DNA from: Bromus sterilis | Lineage: Eukaryota; Streptophyta; Magnoliopsida; Poales; Poaceae | Direction: 5' to 3' | Assembly (NCBI GenBank): GCA_950022295.1 | Contig: OX465595.1 | Location: 121,336,270 to 121,400,269 of the forward strand | DNA: 64,000 nt | Part shown: piece after piece, positions 34,301 to 44,400 of the stretch | Layout: each line of letters begins with the position of its first letter | Numbering within the stretch: position 1 is the first letter of the stretch | Notes under the pieces: generated by a model | Database searches by the model: none | The model's input: only the letters and a program-made list of their open reading frames with translations | Told to the model about the DNA's origin: nothing | Made by a program: the position numbers and the translations under genes

Positions 34301-35414
34301 ACTGCTTGGAAAGCTTAGCTTGATTATTAGACAACTTGAACTGGATACTTCTAAAACACACCAAGATAAGTGTGAGTGCTATGGCGTGCTTTCTCGTGGG
34401 GAAGTCGAGGAAGCCACCATAGTGGTGTAATTGGTTGGAGAAAGTAGTGGACTCGTGTACGCTTCTTACCTCAAGTCTAGTACTCGTAGTTCAGGACTAG
34501 CCAAGTCAAAGCTGGCACTTCTACAAGTGAAACCCCACCTCCCTTTACCTTGATACATGTGCATGAGTAGTATAGCTCCTATGTAAGTCTTGCTGAGTAC
34601 GACTTTGTACTCACGTTTGCTTAATCTATGTTTTAGATGAACCCACTGACCCTGAAGGTGGCTTCTTCATCGAGCTCGACGATTGAAGATCAAGCTAGTC
34701 TAGTCCTAGTCAGACGACTGGTTCCCTCGTGGAGGGCTTGTGTTTAAATAAGGCTTCTTAAGCCATTTGTTAAACTTGTCCGTACTCAGACCTACTTTGC
34801 TTCCGCTTGTCTGTTGTAATGTTGGATCACATGCTTGTGATCTCTGTGTGCACTCTGTGAGAGTTATCAATAAAATGTATACTTTGTAGAGAATTGCAAT
34901 GATACCTGCTGTTCATACAAGGCATGTGTGCTGCGTGTATGTTTAGAACATGCATGTCTTTGTATGGGTTTTCGAGACCTTAGTTGTGATCTGGCTGGCG
35001 GTCTTTTATACACCAAGTGGCCCTTAGATGTGCGCAGCTTGGGGCATCGCGATGCAATTGTTCGAGACTCTGTCTCGTGCACACTTTGATGTATGATCGA
35101 GCCCGCCCTAGACCCCGACTAAGTGATCGGGGTGGAGTAAGTCTATGTAAGAGTTATGAGATAGTCGATAGTATGGTTGAGGCGACTTGTCTTGAATATG
35201 GGGGTTCATCACCCATATCATTAGACTTGTGTGCGGACGATGAGGACCCATCTCAGTTGATCATCCGGCCTGGATGGGATGCCCCTCACGTACAATGCTT
35301 TCCGAGAACGTTCTGTGCTTGGCCTTGTCTGCTTAGACAAGTGGGTACGGTTCTCGGCTCTCCATATGACTATGTCATAGCGGGACTTGCATACGCTAAC
35401 CCCGGGTCCCGACA
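31319..35414 (+). repeat. 5' LTR of element D
   Basis: It is 4,096 bases, from TGTCAGAACC to GGGTCCCGACA. It is collinear with 41,407-45,499. A GC-rich part is at about 31,800-32,720 and an AT-rich part at about 32,900-33,400. A C-run (near 31,430) differs in length between the two LTRs. ORF-like stretches inside (for example near 31,920-32,300) appear in both LTRs but show no protein family. Confidence 0.9.
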
Positions 35415-35418
35415 GACT

Positions 35419-35430
35419 TGGTATCAAAGC
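35419..35430 (+). promoter_or_regulatory. Primer-binding site, tRNA-Met type (element D)
   Basis: TGGTATCAAAGC lies four bases after the 5' LTR. It matches the initiator tRNA-Met site TGGTATCAGAGC with one change. Confidence 0.8.
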
Positions 35431-35835
35431 AGGACTGGATGTAGGACTAGCAGCCTTGGCCGAAGTCGAGTCTAGCCTTCTATAGTTATATAGTTACTCA
35501 GGGTATATAAGGGAACAACGTAAGGGTTCTTTTTTCTCCTTACCCCTTCGTTTTGAGTTCTGAGTCACCCTCATCTTGTTCTATGGGAAGATAGGACTAG
35601 GCTCTACTCTATCTGATTAGAACATCTTGTTGTTTGCTTCCTTGTAGCCGTAGGAAGGTTGTGTTCGTTTCGTTAGAGTTGTTGTGCTTCCTGATTTCTT
35701 ACATCGTATGTAAGTGTTGTTTTCTATGTTGTAAGAAATTGTCTTTTCTTGCAATTATAGCCGTTATGCTGTCCGAGTCATTCCAGGTTTATCTCATAAT
35801 CTGATGCATTTGCCAACTCCTTCTTTCTGTTTCAG

Positions 35836-36615
35836 ATGGCAGATCTTCCCCCTCGGCAGATTGTTCGTTTGACCAGGTGCCTCGGTGTGCGTGGCCATCC
35901 CGCCATGCTGATCGAGATGATGTCCTTCATTGGATACCGATGGTACCCTGAGTACACAGTTGAGGAGCAGTTCCTTGACTTCAACCAGACCCAGTTCCAC
36001 TGCATTGTCAGGATCTACCCGCACCACATTGGAGTCACTCAGCATATCCACTTTGGACATGGCATTGGCATGACTGAGAACATGGTTGTGCAGGATGCTG
36101 CATACTCATGTATTACCCTGCTAAGAGAGGAGCACACTATGCTGAGAGAGACCTCGTTCCGCTATATCCCTGTTGCACTTCCAGGAGAAGAGGGATATTA
36201 CACCGGACTCTACTCAGATCACTCTGCAGAGGATCCAGTACTTCAGATGACTGCTAGGTTTGCTTGCGATCGAGATCGTGATGCACGCGCTCTCCGTTTT
36301 GAGCTTCACGCCACCCGTGTTCGTCTGTATCGGGCACTAACACACTTGGCACCCTTCGTGAGTGTTGGATCAGTCGAGTATGATGCTATCTACCCTGTGA
36401 GGACTCAGATGCCTTCTCGAGTTGCTTGGCCCGAGATTGGAGGCATTTTTCCACCCCGTGGTCCTCTGCTTCCACCCTACGCTGGACCTAGGCCCCATCC
36501 TTGCCCAAATGGATATCAGGGTCCACATGCCTCCGTGTTTTCCGATGGTCACCTTCAGCTACCGGGATACGCGGGTAACTTTTACGAGGACTACTATGGA
36601 GATGGAGATGAGTGA
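35836..36615 (+). CDS. Extra ORF of element D before gag, function unknown
   Basis: This is an intact 259-residue ORF in sense between PBS and gag. It is not gag: it has no C-C-H-C knuckle and no gag motifs. It opens M-A-D-L-P-P-R-Q. Residues 20-100 are rich in aromatic residues and histidine (Y-R-W-Y-P-E-Y, H-H-I-G-V, H-I-H-F-G-H-G-I-G-M). Residues 140-190 are Arg-rich and probably helical. The tail is rich in Pro, Gly and Tyr and ends E-D-Y-Y-G-D-G-D-E. The ATG sits directly behind a TTTCTGTTTCAG splice acceptor, which fixes the start. About 330 non-coding bases separate it from gag. I do not recognise a domain. The open frame, in an element whose LTRs have clearly diverged, suggests constraint until insertion. 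Confidence 0.7.
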   Translation: MADLPPRQIVRLTRCLGVRGHPAMLIEMMSFIGYRWYPEYTVEEQFLDFNQTQFHCIVRIYPHHIGVTQHIHFGHGIGMTENMVVQDAAYSCITLLREEHTMLRETSFRYIPVALPGEEGYYTGLYSDHSAEDPVLQMTARFACDRDRDARALRFELHATRVRLYRALTHLAPFVSVGSVEYDAIYPVRTQMPSRVAWPEIGGIFPPRGPLLPPYAGPRPHPCPNGYQGPHASVFSDGHLQLPGYAGNFYEDYYGDGDE

Positions 36616-36947
36616 GACCGCCTGTGGTCTTACTTAGTGAGGATGTAGTAGTATCTTAGTATATTGTACGCAAGGTGTTCTAAGTTTCAGAGGCTTAGAT
36701 AAATAATGTATAGGAAGTCAGAGTGCCTCTGAAGGATGTATCATCTTCATCATGTTTGTATTAGCTTGGTGCTTGTACTAAAACGATGTATGGTTTGTAT
36801 GATAGCTTGTGAATATATGGCTTGTATGCTTTTATCACCATGTTGTCAAGATGATTACTTCCTTTGCTCTGTAATTCTTCCAGTACCTCAATACCTTAAT
36901 TAGACTCTTCCAATCAACTCTGTTTGACTTTGGTTTTCACCTTCAGG
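36616..36947 (+). other. Spacer between extra ORF and gag with splice acceptor
   Basis: This is 332 bases and non-coding. It is AT-rich and looks like the 3' untranslated part of the extra ORF. It ends in a pyrimidine-rich tract and CAG (36,944-36,946), one base before the gag ATG. The same arrangement precedes the extra ORF at 35,835. Confidence 0.5.
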
Positions 36948-37721
36948 ATGTCTCAAGGAACCCGTGGCCAGCTTGGTCGTGCCCAGGGTCGTGGGAATGA
37001 ACAGGAGGAAGGCAACCTTCCACATCCACCCACGATGGCTCAGGTTCTGATGGAGGTTGAGAGGAACCACCGAGACTCTCACCATCTGCTGGAGGTCATT
37101 GCCCGCAACACCACTAAGCAGCGCAACGAGTTGGTGTCTCTGAACGACTTCATCCGGCTTCATCCCCCTGTTTTCAGTTACTCCACCGAGCCCCTTGACG
37201 CCGATGACTGGCTTCGCAGCATCGAGAGGAAGCTCCAGGCAGGCCATGTTGCAGATAGCGACAGGGTCAGCTATGCCACCTATCACCTTGAAGGTGCAGC
37301 TAGATCTTGGTGGGAGAACTTCCTGAACATGCGTCCCGTTGGACCGCCCGCATCTTGGGATGAATTCTGCACTTCCTTCCGTGAGCACCACATTCCAAAG
37401 GGTCTTATGGACCGCAAGCGTGAGGAGTTCTGCAACCTCACCCAAGGCAGAAGGATCGTTGACGAGTTTAGTCGTGAGTTCAACCGACTGGCTCGCTATG
37501 CTACTGAAGAGGTCTCCACCGACGCCAAGAAGCAAGAAAGGTTCCGTCGTGGACTCAATTCCGGACTCCGTCGTGATCTCAACCTACATGACTTTGCCAC
37601 CTTCCAGGTCCTTGTCAACAAGGCCATCAAGGAAGAGGACATGAACACCACCAATGACTTCCGCAAACACCCTAGGGACGATGGTTCATCCAGTTCCGGC
37701 TCCCAGAAGCGCAAGATCTAG
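36948..37721 (+). CDS. gag of element D, ending at an in-frame TAG
   Basis: This is a 257-codon frame with a chromovirus-type gag domain: R-L-H-P-P-V-F near residue 73, A-D-D-W-L-R-S-I-E-R-K near residue 86, A-A-R-S-W-W-E-N-F near residue 122, and F-R-R-G-L-N-S-G-L-R near residue 203. The zinc knuckle is not in this ORF. It lies after the TAG at 37,719-37,721, in the same frame, in the pol ORF. Gag and pol were therefore one polyprotein, interrupted here by a single stop. The stop is most simply a CAG-to-TAG change, though a read-through site cannot be excluded. The start is chosen because of the splice acceptor just upstream. Confidence 0.85.
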   Translation: MSQGTRGQLGRAQGRGNEQEEGNLPHPPTMAQVLMEVERNHRDSHHLLEVIARNTTKQRNELVSLNDFIRLHPPVFSYSTEPLDADDWLRSIERKLQAGHVADSDRVSYATYHLEGAARSWWENFLNMRPVGPPASWDEFCTSFREHHIPKGLMDRKREEFCNLTQGRRIVDEFSREFNRLARYATEEVSTDAKKQERFRRGLNSGLRRDLNLHDFATFQVLVNKAIKEEDMNTTNDFRKHPRDDGSSSSGSQKRKI

Positions 37722-37733
37722 ATCCCCAATAGT

Positions 37734-40700
37734 ATGTTCCGCCAGAACAACCCACCGAGGCCATCCTATGTGGCGCCTCGTCCCCCAGCTCAGTTCCACC
37801 CAGCTCCACTAAACAACCCAGCTCCACGCACTGTCTTTGGAGCCTGTTACAAGTGTGGTCAGGCAGGCCACTACTCCCGCGAGTGTCCCCAGAACCAGCT
37901 CCAGAATCAGAATGCTCCACCCCGTGCCGGAGGCAACAACAATGGTCGTGGCAAGCCACCCCAGAAGGTCTACACCACCAAACCCGCTCCTCCCGCCACT
38001 CGTGGACGTGTGAACCAGATTGCCGCCGAAGAGACTTACGACACCACTGACGTCATTCTTGGTACGCTCCCAGTCAATTATGTTCCTACTTCCGTTCTTT
38101 TCGACCCAGGAGCATCTCATTCATTCATGTCGGAAAGTTATGCACTTCGTCATGAGTTATCCTTTGTTGAATTGTCCACCCCCATGATTATTCAAACTCC
38201 AGGGTCAAGATGGCAAACTAATAGAGTAAGCCATGGTAATCAAATTGCAATTGAGGGTTTAGTATTCCTTGCTTCACTCATAGCCCTCAAGTCTTCAGAC
38301 ATTGATGTCATCCTTGGCATGGATTGGCTATCAAGACAGAATGCCTACCTGGATTGCAAAGGCAAATCCGTGAAACTAACCCACCCTTCGGGAAAGACAG
38401 TCAACTATACCTCACCCAGAACAAGAACCCAAGTGCATTCCTTGAATGTACTTCCCCTTCCCGACCTTGAAGATGTTCCGGTGGTTCGTGAATTCCCGGA
38501 TGTCTTTCCTGAAGAGCTGCCGGGAATGCCACCCGACAGATGTGTAGAGTTCATAGTGGATCTTGTACCAGGAACCGCACCAATTTCTAGACGCCCATAC
38601 AAAATGGCCCCACGTGAGTTAGCTGAGCTTAAAACCCAACTGGAAGCTTTGTTGGAAAAAGGCTTCATCCGCCCTAGCTCATCGCCATGGGGTTGCCCCG
38701 TTCTGTTCGTAACGAAGAAAGATGGAACAGAAAGGATGTGCGTAGACTATCGCCCGCTAAATTTAGCGACGATAAAGAACAAGTACCCATTGCCCAGGAT
38801 CAATGATCTTTATGATCAACTTGCAGGATCCTCTGTCTTCTCCAAGATGGATTTGAGATTAGGTTATCATCAAATCAAAATCCGAAACGAGGACATTCCC
38901 AAAACGGCTTTTACTACTCGTTATGGTCTTTACGAATACACCGTCATGTCCTTTGGTTTAACCAATGCCCCCGCCACTTTCTCACGCATGATGAATTCGA
39001 TCTTCATGGAGTATCTAGATAAATTTGTTATAGTTTATCTCGATGACATTCTCATCTACTCGAAGAACGAAGAAGAACATGCCGGACACCTAAGGCTGGT
39101 ATTGATGAAACTTAGAGAGCATCGCATGTATGCTAAATTCTCCAAGTGTGAATTTTGGCTACCACAAGTGACCTACTTAGGCCACGTGATTTCTGCAAAA
39201 GGCATTGTTGTGAATCCCGAGAGAGTTCAGGCCGTCCTTGACTGGACTCCAACTGAATCGGTTAAGCAAGTTAGGAGTTTTCTTGGCCTAGCCAGCTATT
39301 GTCGTCGCTTCGTCGAGAACTTTTCTAAAGTTGCAAAGCCTCTAACTGAACTCCTCAAGAAAGATAAGAAATTCCTATGGACTCCCAAGTGCGAGGAAAG
39401 CTTTCAAGAGCTAAAAAGAAGATTGACTTCTACACCCGTACTTGCACCTCCAGACACCAAAAAGGATTTCGAGATCTTTTGTGACGCATCACGGCAAGGG
39501 TTAGGATGCATACTTCTGCAAGATAGACATGTGGTAGCTTATGCTTCACACCAGTTGCGTCCACATGAAGAGAACTATCCTACCCATGACCTTGAACTCG
39601 CTGTCGTAGTTCATGCCCTAACAACTTGGCGACATTACCTCCTTGGTAATCGTTGTGAGATCTATTCCGACCACCAAAGCCTCAAATACATTTTCACCCA
39701 GCCAGATCTTAATCTCAGGCAAAGACGTTGGATTGAGTTGATAAAAGATTACGACGTAGGAATTTCTTACACCCCAGGCAAAGCCAATGTCATGGCTGAT
39801 GCACTAAGTCGTAAGTCATATTGTAACAACCTCATGTTACAACAGTATCAACCACTTCTTCATGAGGAATTTTGCAAACTCAATCTTGAGATTGTTCCTC
39901 ATGGCTATCTTTCTACCTTGGTGGCGAAACCAACTCTTGAGGATCAAATCATAGTTGCCCAAAGGCGTGCACGAGGTGTTCGCCGGATCAAGGAGAACAT
40001 TGCTAGCGGAGTTGCTAAATGTTTCTCCACAGATAGTAAAGGAACGGTATTCTTTGGAAATCGTTTGGTAGTACCTAAAAATAGGGAACTATGGCAACTC
40101 ATCCTCAAAGAAGCCCATGACACACCCCTCTCGATTCATCCCGGTAGCACAAAAATGTACCGAGATCTACGCCAGAGATTTTCGTGGACTAGGATGAAGA
40201 GAGACATTGCTCGATTTTTTGCCGAATGTGATGTTTGTCGTTGCATTAAGGCAGAACATCAAAGACCTGCTGGTACACTTCAACCTTTGCCTATTCCAGA
40301 GTGGAAATGGGACAAAGTCGGTATGGACTTCATCACCGGCTTTCCAAAAACCCAGAAAGGAAATGATGCCATCTTCGTTGTCATAGATAGGCTTTCCAGA
40401 GTTTCTCACTTCCTTCCAGTTCGTGAGTCTATAACTGCTAGCCAGTTAGCGGACTTGTACGTCTCTAGAATTGTATCCCTTCATGGTGTTCCTTTGGAAA
40501 TCAATTCTGATCGTGGTAGCCTTTTCACCTCTAGATTTTGGGGAAGCTTTCAGAATGCTATGGGAACTCATCTCTCCTTTAGTACAGCTTTCCATCCTCA
40601 GTCTAGCGGTCAAGTCGAAAGGGTTAACCAAATTCTTGAAGACATGCTCAGAGCTTGTGTTATCTCATTCGGAAAGAATTGGGAGAAGTCTCTGCCATTC

Positions 40701-41429
40701 GCCGAATTTGCTTATAACAATAGTTTTCAATCTAGTCTGAACATGGCTCCTTTTGAACTCCTATATGGACGACGATGTCGAACACCCCTAAACTGGTCAG
40801 AAACCGGTGAGAGACAATTCTTTGGACCGGACATGATCAAGGAAGCAGAAGAGCAAGTTCGCATTATTCGTGATCAATTGAAAGCAGCTCAGTCTCGTCA
40901 GAAAAGCTACTATGATCGTCATCATAGGCAAGAGAGCTACAATCTGGATGAGAAGGCTTACCTTTGGGTCACTCCTCTGAAGGGGACCCAACGTTTCTGT
41001 ATCAAAGGCAAGTTGGCCCCATGTTACATCGGACCTTTCCGCATTCTTGATAAAAGTGGAGAAGTTGCCTACCAACTTGAACTACCCCCGCACCTTTCCC
41101 GAGTACATGATGTATTCCATGTGTCCCAACTCAGGCGTTGCTTCAAGGACCCCATCCGCGAAGTCGACCATGAAACGCTTGATCTCCAAGATGACCTTTC
41201 TTATCGAGAGTACCCCGTTCGTATTCTTGATTCCGCAGAGCGTGTCACTCGTCGTCAGAAGATTAAGTTTCTGAAAGTGCAATGGTCACACCACTCTGAG
41301 AGGGAAGCCACGTGGGAAAGAGAAGACCGTCTCCGTACCGAGTACCCCACCTTCCTCCCGCAGACTTCTGAATCTCGGGACGAGATTCTTTTGAGTGGGG
41401 GCGAGTTGTCAGAACCCTCTGTTAGGTAA
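37734..41429 (+). CDS. pol of element D (PR-RT-RH-INT-chromodomain)
   Basis: This is an open frame of 1,231 codons in the same frame as gag. Domains in order: gag zinc knuckle C-x2-C-x4-H-x4-C at 38-51; aspartic protease D-P-G-A at 124-127; reverse transcriptase with Y-L-D-D at 435-438; RNase H (D-A-S-R-Q-G-L-G, S-D-H-Q-S-L-K-Y, A-D-A-L-S-R-K); integrase with an H-H-C-C zinc finger and catalytic D865, D926 and E962 (D-D-35-E spacing); and a chromodomain-like tail at about 1,158-1,205 (V-Q-W and E-A-T-W-E). All key catalytic residues are present. The variants are P for S or T in the protease motif and G-S in place of the usual D-P after the second integrase aspartate. The frame runs through the polypurine tract, and its stop (41,427-41,429) lies inside the 3' LTR. 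This is the only complete enzyme set in the window. Confidence 0.93.
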   Translation: MFRQNNPPRPSYVAPRPPAQFHPAPLNNPAPRTVFGACYKCGQAGHYSRECPQNQLQNQNAPPRAGGNNNGRGKPPQKVYTTKPAPPATRGRVNQIAAEETYDTTDVILGTLPVNYVPTSVLFDPGASHSFMSESYALRHELSFVELSTPMIIQTPGSRWQTNRVSHGNQIAIEGLVFLASLIALKSSDIDVILGMDWLSRQNAYLDCKGKSVKLTHPSGKTVNYTSPRTRTQVHSLNVLPLPDLEDVPVVREFPDVFPEELPGMPPDRCVEFIVDLVPGTAPISRRPYKMAPRELAELKTQLEALLEKGFIRPSSSPWGCPVLFVTKKDGTERMCVDYRPLNLATIKNKYPLPRINDLYDQLAGSSVFSKMDLRLGYHQIKIRNEDIPKTAFTTRYGLYEYTVMSFGLTNAPATFSRMMNSIFMEYLDKFVIVYLDDILIYSKNEEEHAGHLRLVLMKLREHRMYAKFSKCEFWLPQVTYLGHVISAKGIVVNPERVQAVLDWTPTESVKQVRSFLGLASYCRRFVENFSKVAKPLTELLKKDKKFLWTPKCEESFQELKRRLTSTPVLAPPDTKKDFEIFCDASRQGLGCILLQDRHVVAYASHQLRPHEENYPTHDLELAVVVHALTTWRHYLLGNRCEIYSDHQSLKYIFTQPDLNLRQRRWIELIKDYDVGISYTPGKANVMADALSRKSYCNNLMLQQYQPLLHEEFCKLNLEIVPHGYLSTLVAKPTLEDQIIVAQRRARGVRRIKENIASGVAKCFSTDSKGTVFFGNRLVVPKNRELWQLILKEAHDTPLSIHPGSTKMYRDLRQRFSWTRMKRDIARFFAECDVCRCIKAEHQRPAGTLQPLPIPEWKWDKVGMDFITGFPKTQKGNDAIFVVIDRLSRVSHFLPVRESITASQLADLYVSRIVSLHGVPLEINSDRGSLFTSRFWGSFQNAMGTHLSFSTAFHPQSSGQVERVNQILEDMLRACVISFGKNWEKSLPFAEFAYNNSFQSSLNMAPFELLYGRRCRTPLNWSETGERQFFGPDMIKEAEEQVRIIRDQLKAAQSRQKSYYDRHHRQESYNLDEKAYLWVTPLKGTQRFCIKGKLAPCYIGPFRILDKSGEVAYQLELPPHLSRVHDVFHVSQLRRCFKDPIREVDHETLDLQDDLSYREYPVRILDSAERVTRRQKIKFLKVQWSHHSEREATWEREDRLRTEYPTFLPQTSESRDEILLSGGELSEPSVR
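41394..41406 (+). promoter_or_regulatory. Polypurine tract of element D
   Basis: AGTGGGGGCGAG lies immediately before the 3' LTR start (TGTCAG at 41,407). It is also coding: it specifies S-G-G-E within the pol frame. Confidence 0.75.
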
Positions 41430-44400
41430 TGTGCTAGGATCAAAGTCATCTTGCATCATGATAAAAATTTCAAAGGAAGTCATTGAAATCAAATTCAAAA
41501 GCAAAATGGGAGAAGGAACCCCCCCCCAGATGAATTAATTCAAAAGGCCAGAAATAAATCTTCTCCAAAAATTCATGTTTGATTTTTGAAAAGTCTTATA
41601 AATTAGTGTGATCACATATCAAGTGATGTGGGACCCATCCCATGCTCATGGATTTTTCAAATATTCAAACAGTGCCTTGGAATTAATCAAAAACCCCTAT
41701 TTGATTTAAAGTTCAAATTATATGAATTTTAAAAATGTTCAAACTTTACAAGTGGCTAGCCTAGTATTTTGTGAAGCCACATAAAAACTTTCAGCATCTA
41801 ATAAAATGCCTAGCTATTTAATTAGCACAGCAAAACAAAAGTATAGAAAAGAAAACAGAAAGAAAAAAAGGAAAACACTTACCTGGCGCCCAGGCGAGGG
41901 CAGCCCAGCCAGCCCACCCGGCCCACCAGGGGCAGCAGGGTGTTCTTCCCCCTCCCGCGCCTCCAAGCTGCTCGGTGGAATGCCACCGAGCTAGCCGAGC
42001 ACGCCGTGGACGCCACCTCGACGCCTTCGAGCTTCCAGGCCTCCCCAGGACTCCAAAGCGCGCCTGGAGACGCCTTGGAGCACGCCACGTCCATTTCCCC
42101 CCTCCTGGCTCGTTCTCCACTTCCCCCTCGCCGAATTCTTCCTCCACCCGAGCGCCGCCGTCGCCATGCCGTGAAGAACTCGTGGCCACCGTCGTCCCCG
42201 AGCCACGCCAAGGTGTCCATCGCCTCCGCCGTCCTCGACTACGTCACCGTGCACAAGGACTCGTCCTGAGGAGCGTTGTAGCCGCCGTCCCCTTCATCGC
42301 CTTCGTCTCCGGCAGCCGCGAGTCGTCCTCGAATTCCGGCCAACTCCGAGCTTCCCCGAGCCCGCTAGCCATCCCGTCGCATTTGTGGTGAGCTTCTGCT
42401 CCTTTCCCCTAAACTAGCGCCCTCCCTATTGTCTCTATCCATGGCCGCCATGAACGCCGAAGCTTGCCGCCGCCACAGTTGAAGTCGAGGTCGTCGTCGT
42501 GCCCTTTTGGCTCAACTAGCACGCGCAGCATCATCCCCTTGCTCTCAGCTCTCGTTTGCACCACGCCGCGTTCAAAATGCCGCTCTGGAGCGCGAAACCG
42601 ACGCAGCCCTAGCCACGGCCGCCGCCAAACTCGACGTCGACGTTGCTCCGGTGACCCCCTGAGGCTCTGGCCAGGTCCAATCGACCCGGACGACGACGCT
42701 GCACACGTTGGTGGTCTCCATTCGTGCTCCCGTGCCCGTTTGCAGGATTCCGGCGTGAACAGGACCTCGCCGGCGACGAGCTCGCCATTAGGGCTTAACC
42801 CCTGAGCTAATTACCCTGGCCCCACCCCCCAGTCTCACTGCCATGTGGGCCCAAGGCCACACTTAACCCCCTGGTTAAGTTTAAATCGAATTAAACCGGT
42901 TTAATTAACACCCAGAGGCTGACCAATGGGTCCCCCTTGTCAGTGGCCCCCTGACGCCAGCATTGCATCACAGTGATGCAATAAGTCTTTTTCCAGAATA
43001 AAAAGAAATCAAGAAATTCCAGAAAAGGCAGAAATTACCCCAAACTTTGGAAATTCATAGAAAATTCATATTAACTCCAAATTTAACAACTAATATATAA
43101 AAAATAATCAGGAGAAAATAAGCTATCCAAATATCCAACTTTCAACCATGTTTGAGTTGAATTTAAAATGTGACCAGTAGCATTTTCTATTTGGTTTAAA
43201 TGGAATTAAATCAAATTCTTTTCAAATGCTTTTGCATTTTGAACCATAGCAACATACCACATTATACTTGAACTTCAGGGGCATATCATACACATTTCAA
43301 AATGATTTAACTTGATCAAACAATGTCATATGCAACTTGGCTAAATTGAATTCAAATTGGAGTTTGAATTTACAATTCAATTTGCAATATACTCCATTTA
43401 AATGGAATTGCCTCACACATCAGAAACATATACATCAAGTTTCAACCTTCAACCATGTGATTGTGCATTGTATTTACTTTGCTTCCTTGTTTGTTGTTTG
43501 TCGAGTAGAGGTGGAACCGGAACAGGAGGCAGCCCCCTTCGTTGAAGATTCCGAGACTGAACCTCATCAGCAAGGCAAGCAAACCCCCATTGATCATGTC
43601 GATAAAATCCCACTTCCCTCTCATGTCTCGCTTATGCATTGTATAGGATGATTACCATGCTACGTTTCTACCGCATAGATGAACCCATTCCTTTGCATGA
43701 CCTATCATTTGTCACAGTAGTAAGCAAACCACAATCCTAGCAAATGTAGGAGTTGATTGATATCATGTGGCCCCTGCAAAGGTTACTGCTTATTGCATGC
43801 TTAGAGTGATACAGTGATGTTACTGTTATGTGAGTCGGGATGGTAGTGATCATGATGATGTTGGTGGAAAGGTGTTGGTGAATCTACCCTAATACAAGGT
43901 GAACGATGAGAGGCTGTGTAGGAGTACACGGTGGGTTGTCTCGTTGAACACCGCCCTAAGTCCGAGTTCTTGTGTGGTGATCCAAGATGAAGAGTACAAC
44001 CACACATTGGGCTCACTGACCCCTCTCAACCTATTAACTCATCCCTTTCGATGTCCAGATGTCGCAATAGTTCAGATTTCTGGTAGGTTTGTGGCCTGGC
44101 TGCTAAGTGAGAGAACGGCTCACCCGAGACCGGCATATGCACCACGCACACATCACTTGGGTCCACTTCGGTAAACCGGCCAGGTTCACGATAGTGGTAG
44201 CCAACCCAGGTAGGCGGCTTTCTTGGACTAGATAGGCTATGAGGTAGCAGTTGTGTTGAGCATCCTCGCCGACACTTCTTGAATGGTGTTGAGTACAAAG
44301 GCAGTAACTGATGATCATGTGTGTGTAGCGGTACACCCCTGCAGGGTTAACAAAACTATTCGAATAGCCGCGTCCGCGGTTATGGACTGCTTGGAAAGCT

